Below the pieces are notes generated by a model that saw nothing but the letters and a program-made list of their open reading frames with translations, was not told the DNA's origin and made no database searches. A stretch of DNA of 64,000 nt, taken from contig CAZMPJ010000001.1 of the NCBI GenBank assembly GCA_964568455.1, positions 372,001 to 436,000 of the forward strand. The letters are read 5' to 3'. Positions 1 through 7,719 of this stretch are shown piece by piece. Numbering within the stretch: the stretch's first letter is position 1; each line of letters starts with the position of its first letter. This stretch comes from CAZMPJ01 sp964568455 (GTDB lineage: Bacteria; Margulisbacteria; WOR-1; O2-12-FULL-45-9). The position numbers were made by a program, and so were the translations under genes.

Positions 1-2568
1 GGAAGTAAGATCCTTTTGTATCCCTGGTGTAATTTTGGTAGTGCTGGAGATATTGATAACGATGGGGAGATAGAGATTGTTGGAATTGATGATATGGACA
101 TTATTGGAACCAAAGATAATGAATTAGTGGTGCTAGATATCTCTACTGAAGTATATGCAGTAAAAATGTCAGATAATAGTACTGCATCTCAGCCATTCTT
201 TATATTAAACAATATAAAAGATACATTAGCAAGACACATTAACTATGGCTATTGCCACTTAATTCCTTTGGTAGGTGATGTTGATGGTGATAATAATGTA
301 GAAATAGTAATTGCGCGGGAAGAATCTTACGCTATATATGGAGTTGATCATGATGCAACTTTAATTGCTGACCCACGCTGGCCAATCTGGCGTGCAGGAG
401 AAGGCTTGTCATCAATAATATGTGATTTGGATGGTGATGGAGATACTGAAATTATTTCATTGGATAAAGAAGTAAAAAAGATTTTTGTTTGGGATCTTCC
501 TTTTACATACCATTCGGATAAAATGGAATGGCCCATGTTTCAGCATGACGCAAAACATACAGGATGTTATAACAAGCCCCCGATAATTGAGTCTTTTTCC
601 CCTGTAAATCTTGAGATAATGGTTACAGAACAGGATCCGCCTTTAAATTTTGCGATAACTGCCTCAGATCCAGATCTGGATGTATTAAAATATCAATGGG
701 AACTAGATGGAAACGTTGTTTCAACTGCAAACAATTACGATTATGCCGGTAATGGATCCCATAAACTTAAAGTAATGGTTAGTGATGGAGATTTAGTGAC
801 TGATATGGAATGGAAAATCAAAGTTGAGGGGGAGGAAGTTCCACCAACTATAACTTTGGTTGCTCCAAATGCTCGAGCACAGGGATGGAGCGGAAATATA
901 ACGATAAGCGGCGATGATTTTCAAAATGGTGCGGGATCTGATTTTGGAAGTGACATTACAGTTAATTCCACCAATTATATTAGCAGTAGCCTTCTAAGTG
1001 CGGATCTAATCATTGCTGAAGATGCTTCTACAGGTTTAAGGGATGTAACTGTGACCAATCTAGATGGTAAGCAATTTTCTAAGCACAATGCATTTGAGGT
1101 AAGCCTTAAACCAGTCATAAATCAAGTAATCCCCAACAATAAAGCTCAGGGTTGGAAGGGCGAAATAACAGTATATGGGGATAATTTTCAGGGAGAGGAT
1201 TTAAGCTTTTCTGGAGAAGGAATAACCGTGGATTCGGTTGTCTGTATGAGTTACATTGACGCGAAAATAACAATTGCTGAGGATGCTCCTTTAGGTTCAA
1301 GAGATTTGATTCTAGTTAATTCAGATGGGGGGCAGGCGATTAAAAATAATGCATTTACGGTGAGTTCTAAAAAATTGAGTATTGTTATGTTAGAGCCTAA
1401 TAAATTAAAACAAGGGGAATCTGAAGTTGTTTTTGTCGGTGGTTCAGGATTTAAGCCAGGCCTTGAATTAGATTTTGGTGAGGGGATAGAAATTGATCTT
1501 GATTATAATAATGGCAAGCATTATATCACCGATGTTGCTGCTGTTGCTTTTTTGGATGTTTTGGATACAGCGCAGCCTGGTTTAAGAGAGGTAACAGTAA
1601 CTAATCCAGAGGGGGAGAACTATACAGCCCAAGGAATTTTTGAAGTTTTAGGAAAACAATATATAACTTCTGTTAATCCAGATAATGGAGTACAGGGTTG
1701 GAACGGGTGGGTAAACATAAGCGGGGGTGGTTTTGAGCAAGGAGCGATTCCAAATTTTGGCAGTAGTATTGAAGTGGAATCAACTAACTATCTAAATGCT
1801 GGTTATCTAAATGCAAATATAACTATTGCCAATAATGCAGTTACAGGTTTAAGGGAGGTAACGCTAACTAATCTGGATGGCAGCCAATGTTCTAAAAGTG
1901 ATGTATTTATGGTAAAGGCTGAACCATCTAAACCGATTATAGCCTCGATTAGCCCAGAAACTGGGTTGCAGGATTGGAGTGGAGATGTTGCTATAATGGG
2001 TGAAAAGCTTTTAAAAGGGGCTACTGCCAAATTTTATATTTCCGGAGATGTTAATAATAATGGTGGGGTTAATATAAATTCAGTCACCCATGAAAGCGAT
2101 GCTAAACTCATTGCAAATATATCGATTGCTAATAATGCGATTTTAGGAGATAGAAACATTTTAGTTATAAATCCCAGCCAGCTTAATGGTTATAAGACTG
2201 ATTGTTTTACAGTAATTGCTCAATCAGTTGAACCGACCATTGTTAATGTATCTCCAACCCAAGGCAAGCAAGGTGAAACAGTGGAAATAGAAGTTACGGG
2301 AGAGGGTACCCATTTTGATTCCACTACTCAAGTTCACGTTACTTCCCATTGGGAAGGGGAAGATCTGCCTCCAGCTGATTGGGTAGGGGATATTTCTACG
2401 GCCTCAAATGTTCAAGTCATTTCTCCTACAAAAATTAAGGCAACCTTTAATATCAGTGCTGATGCTAATTTTTCTAAACGAAATGTAGGGGTAAGTACTC
2501 CTAATATTAATGGGACGGGTAAAGCGGAAGTCTTGTGGTTGAACCAGTCGTTTGAAATAGTGCCCTAA
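1..2568 (+). CDS. Secreted FG-GAP/VCBS propeller protein with six IPT-like repeats (5' end outside window)
   Basis: The reading frame is open from base 1, so the true start lies upstream; the TTG at 16 is not a convincing start. The N-terminal part has FG-GAP/VCBS-type calcium-loop motifs (DIDNDGEIEI, GDVDGDNNVEI, DLDGDGDTEI). A PKD/cadherin-like segment follows (about residues 195-275 counted from base 16). Then come about six IPT/TIG-like Ig units, most opening with a pattern like P-x-I-x-x-x-x-P-x-x-x-x-Q-G-W. These folds are usual in extracellular binding or surface proteins; the ligand is unknown. It has no sorting-type C-terminal domain. Its stop codon touches the stop codon of the convergent hemW gene with no base between. 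Family calls are by motif only. Confidence 0.8.
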   Translation, partial: GSKILLYPWCNFGSAGDIDNDGEIEIVGIDDMDIIGTKDNELVVLDISTEVYAVKMSDNSTASQPFFILNNIKDTLARHINYGYCHLIPLVGDVDGDNNVEIVIAREESYAIYGVDHDATLIADPRWPIWRAGEGLSSIICDLDGDGDTEIISLDKEVKKIFVWDLPFTYHSDKMEWPMFQHDAKHTGCYNKPPIIESFSPVNLEIMVTEQDPPLNFAITASDPDLDVLKYQWELDGNVVSTANNYDYAGNGSHKLKVMVSDGDLVTDMEWKIKVEGEEVPPTITLVAPNARAQGWSGNITISGDDFQNGAGSDFGSDITVNSTNYISSSLLSADLIIAEDASTGLRDVTVTNLDGKQFSKHNAFEVSLKPVINQVIPNNKAQGWKGEITVYGDNFQGEDLSFSGEGITVDSVVCMSYIDAKITIAEDAPLGSRDLILVNSDGGQAIKNNAFTVSSKKLSIVMLEPNKLKQGESEVVFVGGSGFKPGLELDFGEGIEIDLDYNNGKHYITDVAAVAFLDVLDTAQPGLREVTVTNPEGENYTAQGIFEVLGKQYITSVNPDNGVQGWNGWVNISGGGFEQGAIPNFGSSIEVESTNYLNAGYLNANITIANNAVTGLREVTLTNLDGSQCSKSDVFMVKAEPSKPIIASISPETGLQDWSGDVAIMGEKLLKGATAKFYISGDVNNNGGVNINSVTHESDAKLIANISIANNAILGDRNILVINPSQLNGYKTDCFTVIAQSVEPTIVNVSPTQGKQGETVEIEVTGEGTHFDSTTQVHVTSHWEGEDLPPADWVGDISTASNVQVISPTKIKATFNISADANFSKRNVGVSTPNINGTGKAEVLWLNQSFEIVP

Positions 2569-3510
2569 TCACACAAATCTCTCAAACACCAAATTCCCTA
2601 AATACAATCCCTTGCGGGTGAGTTTGTAGTTGCCGTTTTCTTGCATAAGTAATCCGTTTTCTATGAGTTCAGCCACTTCTTGTTCAAAGCCTTTGAACTT
2701 GTCTATTGGCAGACCTTCTAACATTCTAAGACCCATGAAAATCGTATTGCGTTGATCATTATCAGGGCTTGATTTTGCGCCTGTTCCAATTCCAGTCCAT
2801 TTCCCCATTTTCCAGTAATTAATATTGTGCTGGCATTCAAAGCCTGGTTTAGCAAAGTTTGAAATTTCGTAATGCTTATAGCCAGCCTTGGTTAATGTTT
2901 CAATCGTGTATTCGTACATCTCCAACTCTTTATCTTCGCTTAATTGTGCCATGTTGCCTTCTAAGCAATAACATGATAAATGTTCAGGATCTAGCTCAAT
3001 TGCGGTTTGCAAGTCATTTTTCCATTCAGCCAAAGTTTGGTTAGGCAGGGCAAAGATCAGGTCAAGGTTAATGTTTTGGAATCCAACTGCTCTAGCATCT
3101 TCATAAATTCTAAATATTTCAGCAGCATTATGGATCCTTCCCAGGGTTTTTAGGTGATGATTGGCAAATGACTGCGCACCGATGGAAAGTCTATTAGCAC
3201 CCAAATCGTGAAGTGTTTGGAGCTTAGCTTTATCGGCAGTGCCGGGATTTGCTTCGATGGTGATTTCCGAAGCAGACCTAAAGGTCTGCACTACATGTTC
3301 TAATATTTTTTTGAAATGCCTAGGTTCTAAAAGAGTAGGGGTTCCACCTCCAATATAAACAGTTGTGTAGTTGGGAGTGAGGGCTTTTAATTCTTTAACC
3401 AATTCCTCCACATACTTATCAATTTCATTTTCCTTGCCAGCGTAAGATAAAAAATCACAGTAATCACATTTTTTCTTGCAAAATGGAATGTGGATGTATA
3501 AGCCAGTCAT
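2569..3510 (-). CDS. hemW: HemW-type radical SAM protein (shortened)
   Basis: Radical SAM protein of the HemW family (coproporphyrinogen oxidase-like), known in other bacteria as a heme chaperone. The 4Fe-4S motif CxxxCxxC is at C11, C15 and C18 and the SAM-binding GGGTP is near residues 54-58. The family stretch HYEISNFAKPGFE with the following NYW is present. At 313 residues it is shorter than the usual 370-400: about 40 residues are missing between GTGAKS and the FMGLRMLEG helix, where other HemW proteins have a longer linker and read GAGAH. The gene overlaps the end of lepA by ATGA, so the two are co-transcribed and probably translationally coupled. The lepA-hemW pair is common in bacteria. 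Confidence 0.88.
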   Translation of the reverse strand: MTGLYIHIPFCKKKCDYCDFLSYAGKENEIDKYVEELVKELKALTPNYTTVYIGGGTPTLLEPRHFKKILEHVVQTFRSASEITIEANPGTADKAKLQTLHDLGANRLSIGAQSFANHHLKTLGRIHNAAEIFRIYEDARAVGFQNINLDLIFALPNQTLAEWKNDLQTAIELDPEHLSCYCLEGNMAQLSEDKELEMYEYTIETLTKAGYKHYEISNFAKPGFECQHNINYWKMGKWTGIGTGAKSSPDNDQRNTIFMGLRMLEGLPIDKFKGFEQEVAELIENGLLMQENGNYKLTRKGLYLGNLVFERFV

Positions 3511-5288
3511 TTGTTTATTCGCAGGACAGCCAAAAAAGCTTCTTGAGGAATATCAACTTTTCCCACACGTTTCATTTTCTTTTTACCTTCTTTTTGTCGC
3601 TCAAGCAATTTTCTTTTTCTTGAAACGTCACCACCATAACATTTGGCGGTAACATCTTTGCGTTTGGCTCTCACTGTTTCGCGGGCAATAATTTTGCCAC
3701 CAATAGCTGCCTGGATAGGTACAGCAAACATTTGTTTGGGTATTTCTTCCACTAAACGTTCGCATATTTTTCTGCCGTAATAAGGAGCCCGGTCGCGATG
3801 GACAATAAAAGAGAGAGCGTCAACTGGTTCCTGGTTAATTAAAATGTCTAGTTTAACTAGATCTGACGCCTGGTATCCAATAGGTTCATAATCCATTGAG
3901 GCGTAGCCTCGGGATACGGTTTTAAGCAGGTCGTTAAATTCAATAATAACCTCTGACAAAGGCATTTTATAAGTGACAATAGCGCGTTTAGGGTCAAGAT
4001 ATTCCAGGTTAATATAGTTTCCCCGTTTTTCGTTGGCTAACTGCATGATTGAGCCTACATATTCTGCCGGTGTAAAAATACTAACTTTAAAATAAGGTTC
4101 TCCTACTTTTTCAATTTTTTGTACTTCAGGAAATTTAGTTGGGTTATCAATCATTAGCTCTTGTCCGTTTGTTAAAGTAATTTTATAAACTACGTTGGGG
4201 GTAGTAGCGATCAATCCAATATTAAATTCTCTAGTTAATCTTTGCTGGGTAATTTCTAAGTGTAGTAGGCCCAAAAAACCACAGCGAAAACCAAAGCCCA
4301 GGGCAGTGGAGCTTTCTGGTTCAAAGAATAAAGCCGCATCATTTAAGCGTAATTTTTCCATGGCCTCTTTTAAAGCTTCATAATCTTCGCCGTTAATCGG
4401 ATAAAATCCACAAAAGACCATAGGCTTGATCGGCTTATAGCCTGGGAGTGATTCTTTAGCCTGACTATTAACAATAGTGATTGTATCTCCGACGTGGGCA
4501 TCAGCAATGTTTTTGATGTTACCGATTAAATAGCCCACCTCACCAGCGCTTAGTTTTTTTTGAGGAACCAATTTTAACTTGAAGGTGCCAATTTCCTGAG
4601 CTTCAAACTCTTTATTGGTTTCCATAAAAATGATCTGATCATCTTTTTTTAAGGTTCCATTCACTACTTTTAAATAAACAATGACTCCGCGGTAAGTATC
4701 ATAATGCGAATCAAAAACCAAAGCTTGTAACGGTGCTTTTGCGTTGCCAGCTGGCGGCGGAACAAAATTAATAACCGCGGCTAACACTTCTTCAATTCCC
4801 AGGCCTTCTTTGGCTGAAACCAAAAGCATCTCGTCCTCACTAAAACCCAGAGTCTTAGTTAATTCATCTTTAACCATTTGGATTTCAGCCCCAGGTAGAT
4901 CGATTTTGTTTATGACTGGAATAATTTTTAAATTGTGTGCCATGGCTAGATGAGTGTTGGCTAGAGTTTGGGCTTCAATTCCTTGAGTAGCGTCAACAAT
5001 TAATAAGGCTCCTTCGCAAGCAGCCAAGGATCTTGATACTTCGTAGCTAAAATCAACGTGGCCAGGGGTGTCGATCAAATTTAAAATATGGCCTTTGTAT
5101 TCCATCCTAATGGCCTGGGCTTTAATAGTGATTCCGCGTTCTCTTTCCAGTTCCATGGTATCTAAAACTTGTTCTTTCATATTTCTTTTATCAATGGTTT
5201 TGGTGTGTTCCAGCATCCGATCGGCCAGGGTGGATTTACCATGGTCAATATGGGCGATAATACAGAAGTTACGGATCTTTTTTTGCAT
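3507..5288 (-). CDS. lepA: Elongation factor 4 (LepA), ribosome back-translocase GTPase
   Basis: Translational GTPase of 593 residues, the usual family length. G1 is AHIDHGKST (12-20), G3 DTPGH (73-77) and G4 NKID (127-130). The LepA-specific C-terminal domain is present, with its basic segment KCYGGDVSRKRKLLERQKEG. It binds ribosomes and aids elongation or initiation under stress. The ATG at 5286-5288 has no Shine-Dalgarno site. A TACAAT -10 element ends six bases before it, so the mRNA may be leaderless. The promoter region is shared with the divergent SLH gene at 5350. Confidence 0.96.
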   Translation of the reverse strand: MQKKIRNFCIIAHIDHGKSTLADRMLEHTKTIDKRNMKEQVLDTMELERERGITIKAQAIRMEYKGHILNLIDTPGHVDFSYEVSRSLAACEGALLIVDATQGIEAQTLANTHLAMAHNLKIIPVINKIDLPGAEIQMVKDELTKTLGFSEDEMLLVSAKEGLGIEEVLAAVINFVPPPAGNAKAPLQALVFDSHYDTYRGVIVYLKVVNGTLKKDDQIIFMETNKEFEAQEIGTFKLKLVPQKKLSAGEVGYLIGNIKNIADAHVGDTITIVNSQAKESLPGYKPIKPMVFCGFYPINGEDYEALKEAMEKLRLNDAALFFEPESSTALGFGFRCGFLGLLHLEITQQRLTREFNIGLIATTPNVVYKITLTNGQELMIDNPTKFPEVQKIEKVGEPYFKVSIFTPAEYVGSIMQLANEKRGNYINLEYLDPKRAIVTYKMPLSEVIIEFNDLLKTVSRGYASMDYEPIGYQASDLVKLDILINQEPVDALSFIVHRDRAPYYGRKICERLVEEIPKQMFAVPIQAAIGGKIIARETVRAKRKDVTAKCYGGDVSRKRKLLERQKEGKKKMKRVGKVDIPQEAFLAVLRINK

Positions 5289-5300
5289 TGAATTATTGTA
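5289..5300 (-). promoter_or_regulatory. lepA promoter -10 element
   Basis: On the minus strand TACAAT (plus-strand 5295-5300) is followed by six bases and then the lepA ATG. The expected transcription start therefore falls on or next to the start codon. The matching -35 is weak (TTTTAA at 17-base spacing). Read by eye. Confidence 0.5.
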
Positions 5301-5311
5301 TCATAAGTAGG

Positions 5312-5340
5312 TTGACTTTAAAATTAGCACAGTGCATAAT
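5312..5340 (+). promoter_or_regulatory. Promoter of the PorV-like/SLH gene: TTGACT-17-CATAAT
   Basis: TTGACT (5312-5317), a 17-base spacer and CATAAT (5335-5340) make a near-consensus sigma-70-type promoter. Only nine bases separate the -10 from the ATG at 5350, giving an expected leader of zero to three bases. The upstream in-frame GTG at 5332 lies inside the promoter and is unlikely to be the start. Confidence 0.65.
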
Positions 5341-5349
5341 ATTTCTAAG

Positions 5350-6990
5350 ATGCGCAAACTATTATTAGTTTGTTGGGCAATGTTTTTCTGCTCGACAACC
5401 GTATTAGCTGCAATTGATTTGTCTGACCTTGGAGTAGGTGCGCGTTGTCTTGGTCAGGGTAAATATTATGCGGCTGGAATTGATGATGCTTCTGCTATTT
5501 TTACCAATCCAGCGGCCTTGGCTTTTAGTCGTGGTTTTAAAGCTGTAAGCATGAATGGTACCCTTCTTTCCGACGTTAATTATCTTCTTTTGGGAGCTAG
5601 TGATGATTCAGCTTTAGGCCATTTTGGAATTGGATTTATTAATGCTTCGGTAAGCGGAATTCCTATTACCACGGTTGAAGGCAGCGGAGCTACCCGTACG
5701 ATTATACATAGTGGGGACACGGAATATAGTAACCGGGTAATTTTATTTTCCTATGGTACTAAGTTAGGTAGGATTTTTCGCGGCAAAGGAGACCATTTAT
5801 TATTTGGTTTAAACCTTAAATATTTTCTGCAAGGTTTTTCTGGTGGTGGGGTTGTGATGAATGATGCGGCTGGAGCTGGCATGGATGCGGATTTAGGATT
5901 GATTTGGGATGTTAATCCTAGGACCAACTTAGGATTAAGTGTACATAACTTTCTTCCAGCTGATTGGGGTGGCAGGTTTATTTGGCAAAAAAATAGTGTT
6001 ACTGAATCAATTCCCATGACTGTTCGGCTGGGGGGTGATTTTCAATTAAATCAGCAATTAAATCTTGGGATTGATTATGATTTAAGTCGGCAAACTGGCA
6101 AACCTTCGCTCTGGCATACTGGGTTAGAGTTTTCCCCAATACAAATCTTAGCTTTGCGGGTAGGGATTGACCAAAAAGCTAAAGCAGAAACCAGTGGTAG
6201 TATTGGTACTGATAATAATATGACTGCTGGAGTAGGCCTTAATTTTAAAGGTTTCACTTTTGATTATGCGTACAGCCAGTTTGGAGAAATTGCCAATAAT
6301 GCTACTCACTTTTTCTCAATTGGTTTTAGAGAGAAGCGAGAAGAAGATAGAGGATTCAGTTATGTTGGGCAAAAGAGAAAAGGGCCAACCTCTGTTACGG
6401 TTATCCCTAAGCCAGTAATCCGAAGTTTTAAAGATGTGCCAAATGATTATTGGGCCAGGAAGCCGATTGAATATTTAGCAGCCTTAAAAATTATGTCTGG
6501 CTATGGTGATGGTACTTTTCGGCCGGATAAGGTTTTAACTCGAGGAGAATTAGCCGCAATCTTAGTTAAAGCTAAAGGTTTTAAGGTGGCAGATTATCCG
6601 CCGGTAGATTTCTTAGACCTTTATCCTGGAGTAGGTTTTGCACCTTTTATTTCGGTTGCTGTACAGCGTGGTTATATGAAGGGTTATGCTGATGGGACCT
6701 TCAGGCCCAAGGCGATTGTTACCCGGGCTCAGGCTGCGGAAATATTTGCTAATTATGCCGGGCTTTATCAAAAAGAAAAAGTGAGCCAAAATCCTTTTCC
6801 TGATGTGTCGAAAACTCATTGGGTTGCTCCAGCTTTGGCTGCTTCCAAAAGTGCAGGGTTGTTTGAATATTTAGGGGGCAAAGATTTTGGCCCTAAAGAA
6901 CTTTTAACTCGAGCAGAGGCCGCAGAAATTTTATCCAAGGTTCCTTTTGTTAAAGAAGAAATTAAGGAAATGATTTCGGGTGAAAATTAG
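5350..6990 (+). CDS. PorV-like outer-membrane barrel fused to three C-terminal SLH domains
   Basis: I chose the ATG at 5350 because the longer frame (GTG 5332) starts inside a promoter, and because MRKLLLVCWAMFFCSTTVLA is a good signal peptide. Mature residues up to about 335 resemble the PorV/UPF0164 family: GVGARCLGQGKYYAAGIDDASAIF near the N-terminus with the TNPAAL motif, then alternating beta-strands. Three SLH domains start near residue 360 (FKDVPNDYW... GYGDGTFRP... LTRGELA; GYADGTFRP... VTRAQAA; LTRAEAA). The barrel should sit in the outer membrane and the SLH domains should bind a peptidoglycan-linked polymer, tethering membrane to wall. The HIT gene follows with no spacing. Similar fusions are at 25211 and 27902. 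Confidence 0.85.
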   Translation: MRKLLLVCWAMFFCSTTVLAAIDLSDLGVGARCLGQGKYYAAGIDDASAIFTNPAALAFSRGFKAVSMNGTLLSDVNYLLLGASDDSALGHFGIGFINASVSGIPITTVEGSGATRTIIHSGDTEYSNRVILFSYGTKLGRIFRGKGDHLLFGLNLKYFLQGFSGGGVVMNDAAGAGMDADLGLIWDVNPRTNLGLSVHNFLPADWGGRFIWQKNSVTESIPMTVRLGGDFQLNQQLNLGIDYDLSRQTGKPSLWHTGLEFSPIQILALRVGIDQKAKAETSGSIGTDNNMTAGVGLNFKGFTFDYAYSQFGEIANNATHFFSIGFREKREEDRGFSYVGQKRKGPTSVTVIPKPVIRSFKDVPNDYWARKPIEYLAALKIMSGYGDGTFRPDKVLTRGELAAILVKAKGFKVADYPPVDFLDLYPGVGFAPFISVAVQRGYMKGYADGTFRPKAIVTRAQAAEIFANYAGLYQKEKVSQNPFPDVSKTHWVAPALAASKSAGLFEYLGGKDFGPKELLTRAEAAEILSKVPFVKEEIKEMISGEN

Positions 6991-7326
6991 ATGACCTGTC
7001 TTTTTTGCAAAATCATTGACAAAAAAATTCCCGCTTCAATTGTTTACGAAGACGATAAGGTTTTAGCTTTTAACGATATTAATCCTCAAGCGCCAGTGCA
7101 TATTTTAGTAATTCCAAAAACTCATGTGCAGGGTATTGCAGAATTGGAAAATACTGGTATTATTAATACTTTGTTTGTGGTGATGAAAAAATTGGCCACG
7201 GAAAAAGGTTTGGATAAGACTGGTTATCGAATTGTGGTTAATCATGGAAAAGATGCAGGCCAAGCAGTGCTGCATCTTCATTTTCATTTGTTGGGTGGCC
7301 GTTCCATGTCTTGGCCCCCAGGATAG
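6991..7326 (+). CDS. HIT-family nucleotide hydrolase (HINT-like)
   Basis: Histidine-triad protein of 111 residues, full length for the HINT branch. The catalytic triad motif is H95-L-H97-F-H99 near the C-terminus. C3 and C6 form the CxxC often seen in zinc-containing HINT proteins, and HILVIPKTH is the typical phosphate-site strand. The family hydrolyses purine nucleoside phosphoramidates or related nucleotides. The ATG follows the upstream TAG directly, so expression depends on the SLH gene transcript. Confidence 0.95.
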   Translation: MTCLFCKIIDKKIPASIVYEDDKVLAFNDINPQAPVHILVIPKTHVQGIAELENTGIINTLFVVMKKLATEKGLDKTGYRIVVNHGKDAGQAVLHLHFHLLGGRSMSWPPG

Positions 7327-7340
7327 TTACAGGTTATAAG
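7311..7340 (+). promoter_or_regulatory. Candidate promoter of tRNA-Ser(UGA)
   Basis: TTGGCC (7311-7316), an 18-base spacer and TATAAG (7335-7340) lie in the last HIT codons and the following gap. The expected start is about 15 bases before the tRNA. Moderate match only. Confidence 0.4.
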
Positions 7341-7361
7341 TTATTTGTTATTAGTTAATAT

Positions 7362-7451
7362 GGAGGGATGGCAGAGTGGCTGATCGCACCTGTCTTGAAA
7401 ACAGGCATCCGTGCAAGCGGATCGGGGGTTCAAATCCTCCTCCCTCCGCCA
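7362..7451 (+). tRNA. tRNA-Ser(UGA), CCA encoded
   Basis: Acceptor GGAGGGA (7362-7368) pairs with TCCCTCC (7441-7447); G7448 is the discriminator and CCA is encoded at 7449-7451. The anticodon loop CTTGAAA carries TGA, and the long variable arm is the class II serine type. GGTTCAAAT forms the T-loop region. A perfect hairpin begins at the final A of CCA. Confidence 0.96.
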
Positions 7452-7469
7452 ATTCGCTGAAAGCGAATT
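7451..7469 (+). repeat. Perfect 8-bp hairpin with GAA loop after tRNA-Ser
   Basis: AATTCGCT, loop GAA, AGCGAATT. There is no T-tract after it, so it is a poor intrinsic terminator. It may stop or process the tRNA transcript, or be the outer hairpin of the palindromic element that follows. Confidence 0.75.
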
Positions 7470-7615
7470 GGAATGACTAATGACAAATTAAAAATGACAA
7501 ATGAATGTATCGCTTCGCGATGTTATTTATATTATAATGAATAGTATCCGCCGAAGGCGGATTCCTTCATTTGACATTAGTCATTTGACATTTGAAATTA
7601 CGAACGAAGTGAGTC
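7470..7615 (+). repeat. Palindromic dispersed element, copy A (between two tRNA-Ser genes)
   Basis: Left arm ATGACTAATGACAAAT (7473-7488) and right arm ATTTGACATTAGTCAT (7569-7584) are inverted repeats with one mismatch. Between them are two hairpins, ATCGC-TTC-GCGAT and ATCCGCC-GAA-GGCGGAT, separated by an AT-rich stretch containing TATAAT (7533-7538). No ORF is present. The arms, TTC/GAA triloops and TATAAT-like core match the layout of the copies near 32000 and 32450. Confidence 0.75.
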
Positions 7616-7705
7616 GGAGGAGTACTCAAGTGGTCCAAGAGGGCAGTTTGCTAAACTGTTAGGCCGGGGTTTCCCGGTGCGAGAGTTCGAATCTCTCCTC
7701 CTCCG
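7616..7705 (+). tRNA. tRNA-Ser(GCU)
   Basis: Acceptor GGAGGAG (7616-7622) pairs with CTCCTCC (7698-7704), with G7705 as discriminator. The anticodon loop TTGCTAA carries GCT. It has a long class II variable arm, and the T-arm is GAGAG-TTCGAAT-CTCTC (7681-7697). CCA is not encoded (TTC follows), unlike the neighbouring tRNA-Ser, so CCA must be added enzymatically. Confidence 0.96.
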
Positions 7706-7719
7706 TTCCTTTAATAAAA

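Noticed and set aside
5332..5349. GTG 5332 as start of the PorV-like/SLH gene
   Set aside because: It sits between the -35 and -10 boxes of the promoter, and adds a hydrophilic stretch before a complete signal peptide beginning at ATG 5350.
7451..7469. Intrinsic terminator after tRNA-Ser(UGA)
   Set aside because: The hairpin is perfect but lacks a following T-tract, and similar GAA-loop hairpins are part of the repeat family.
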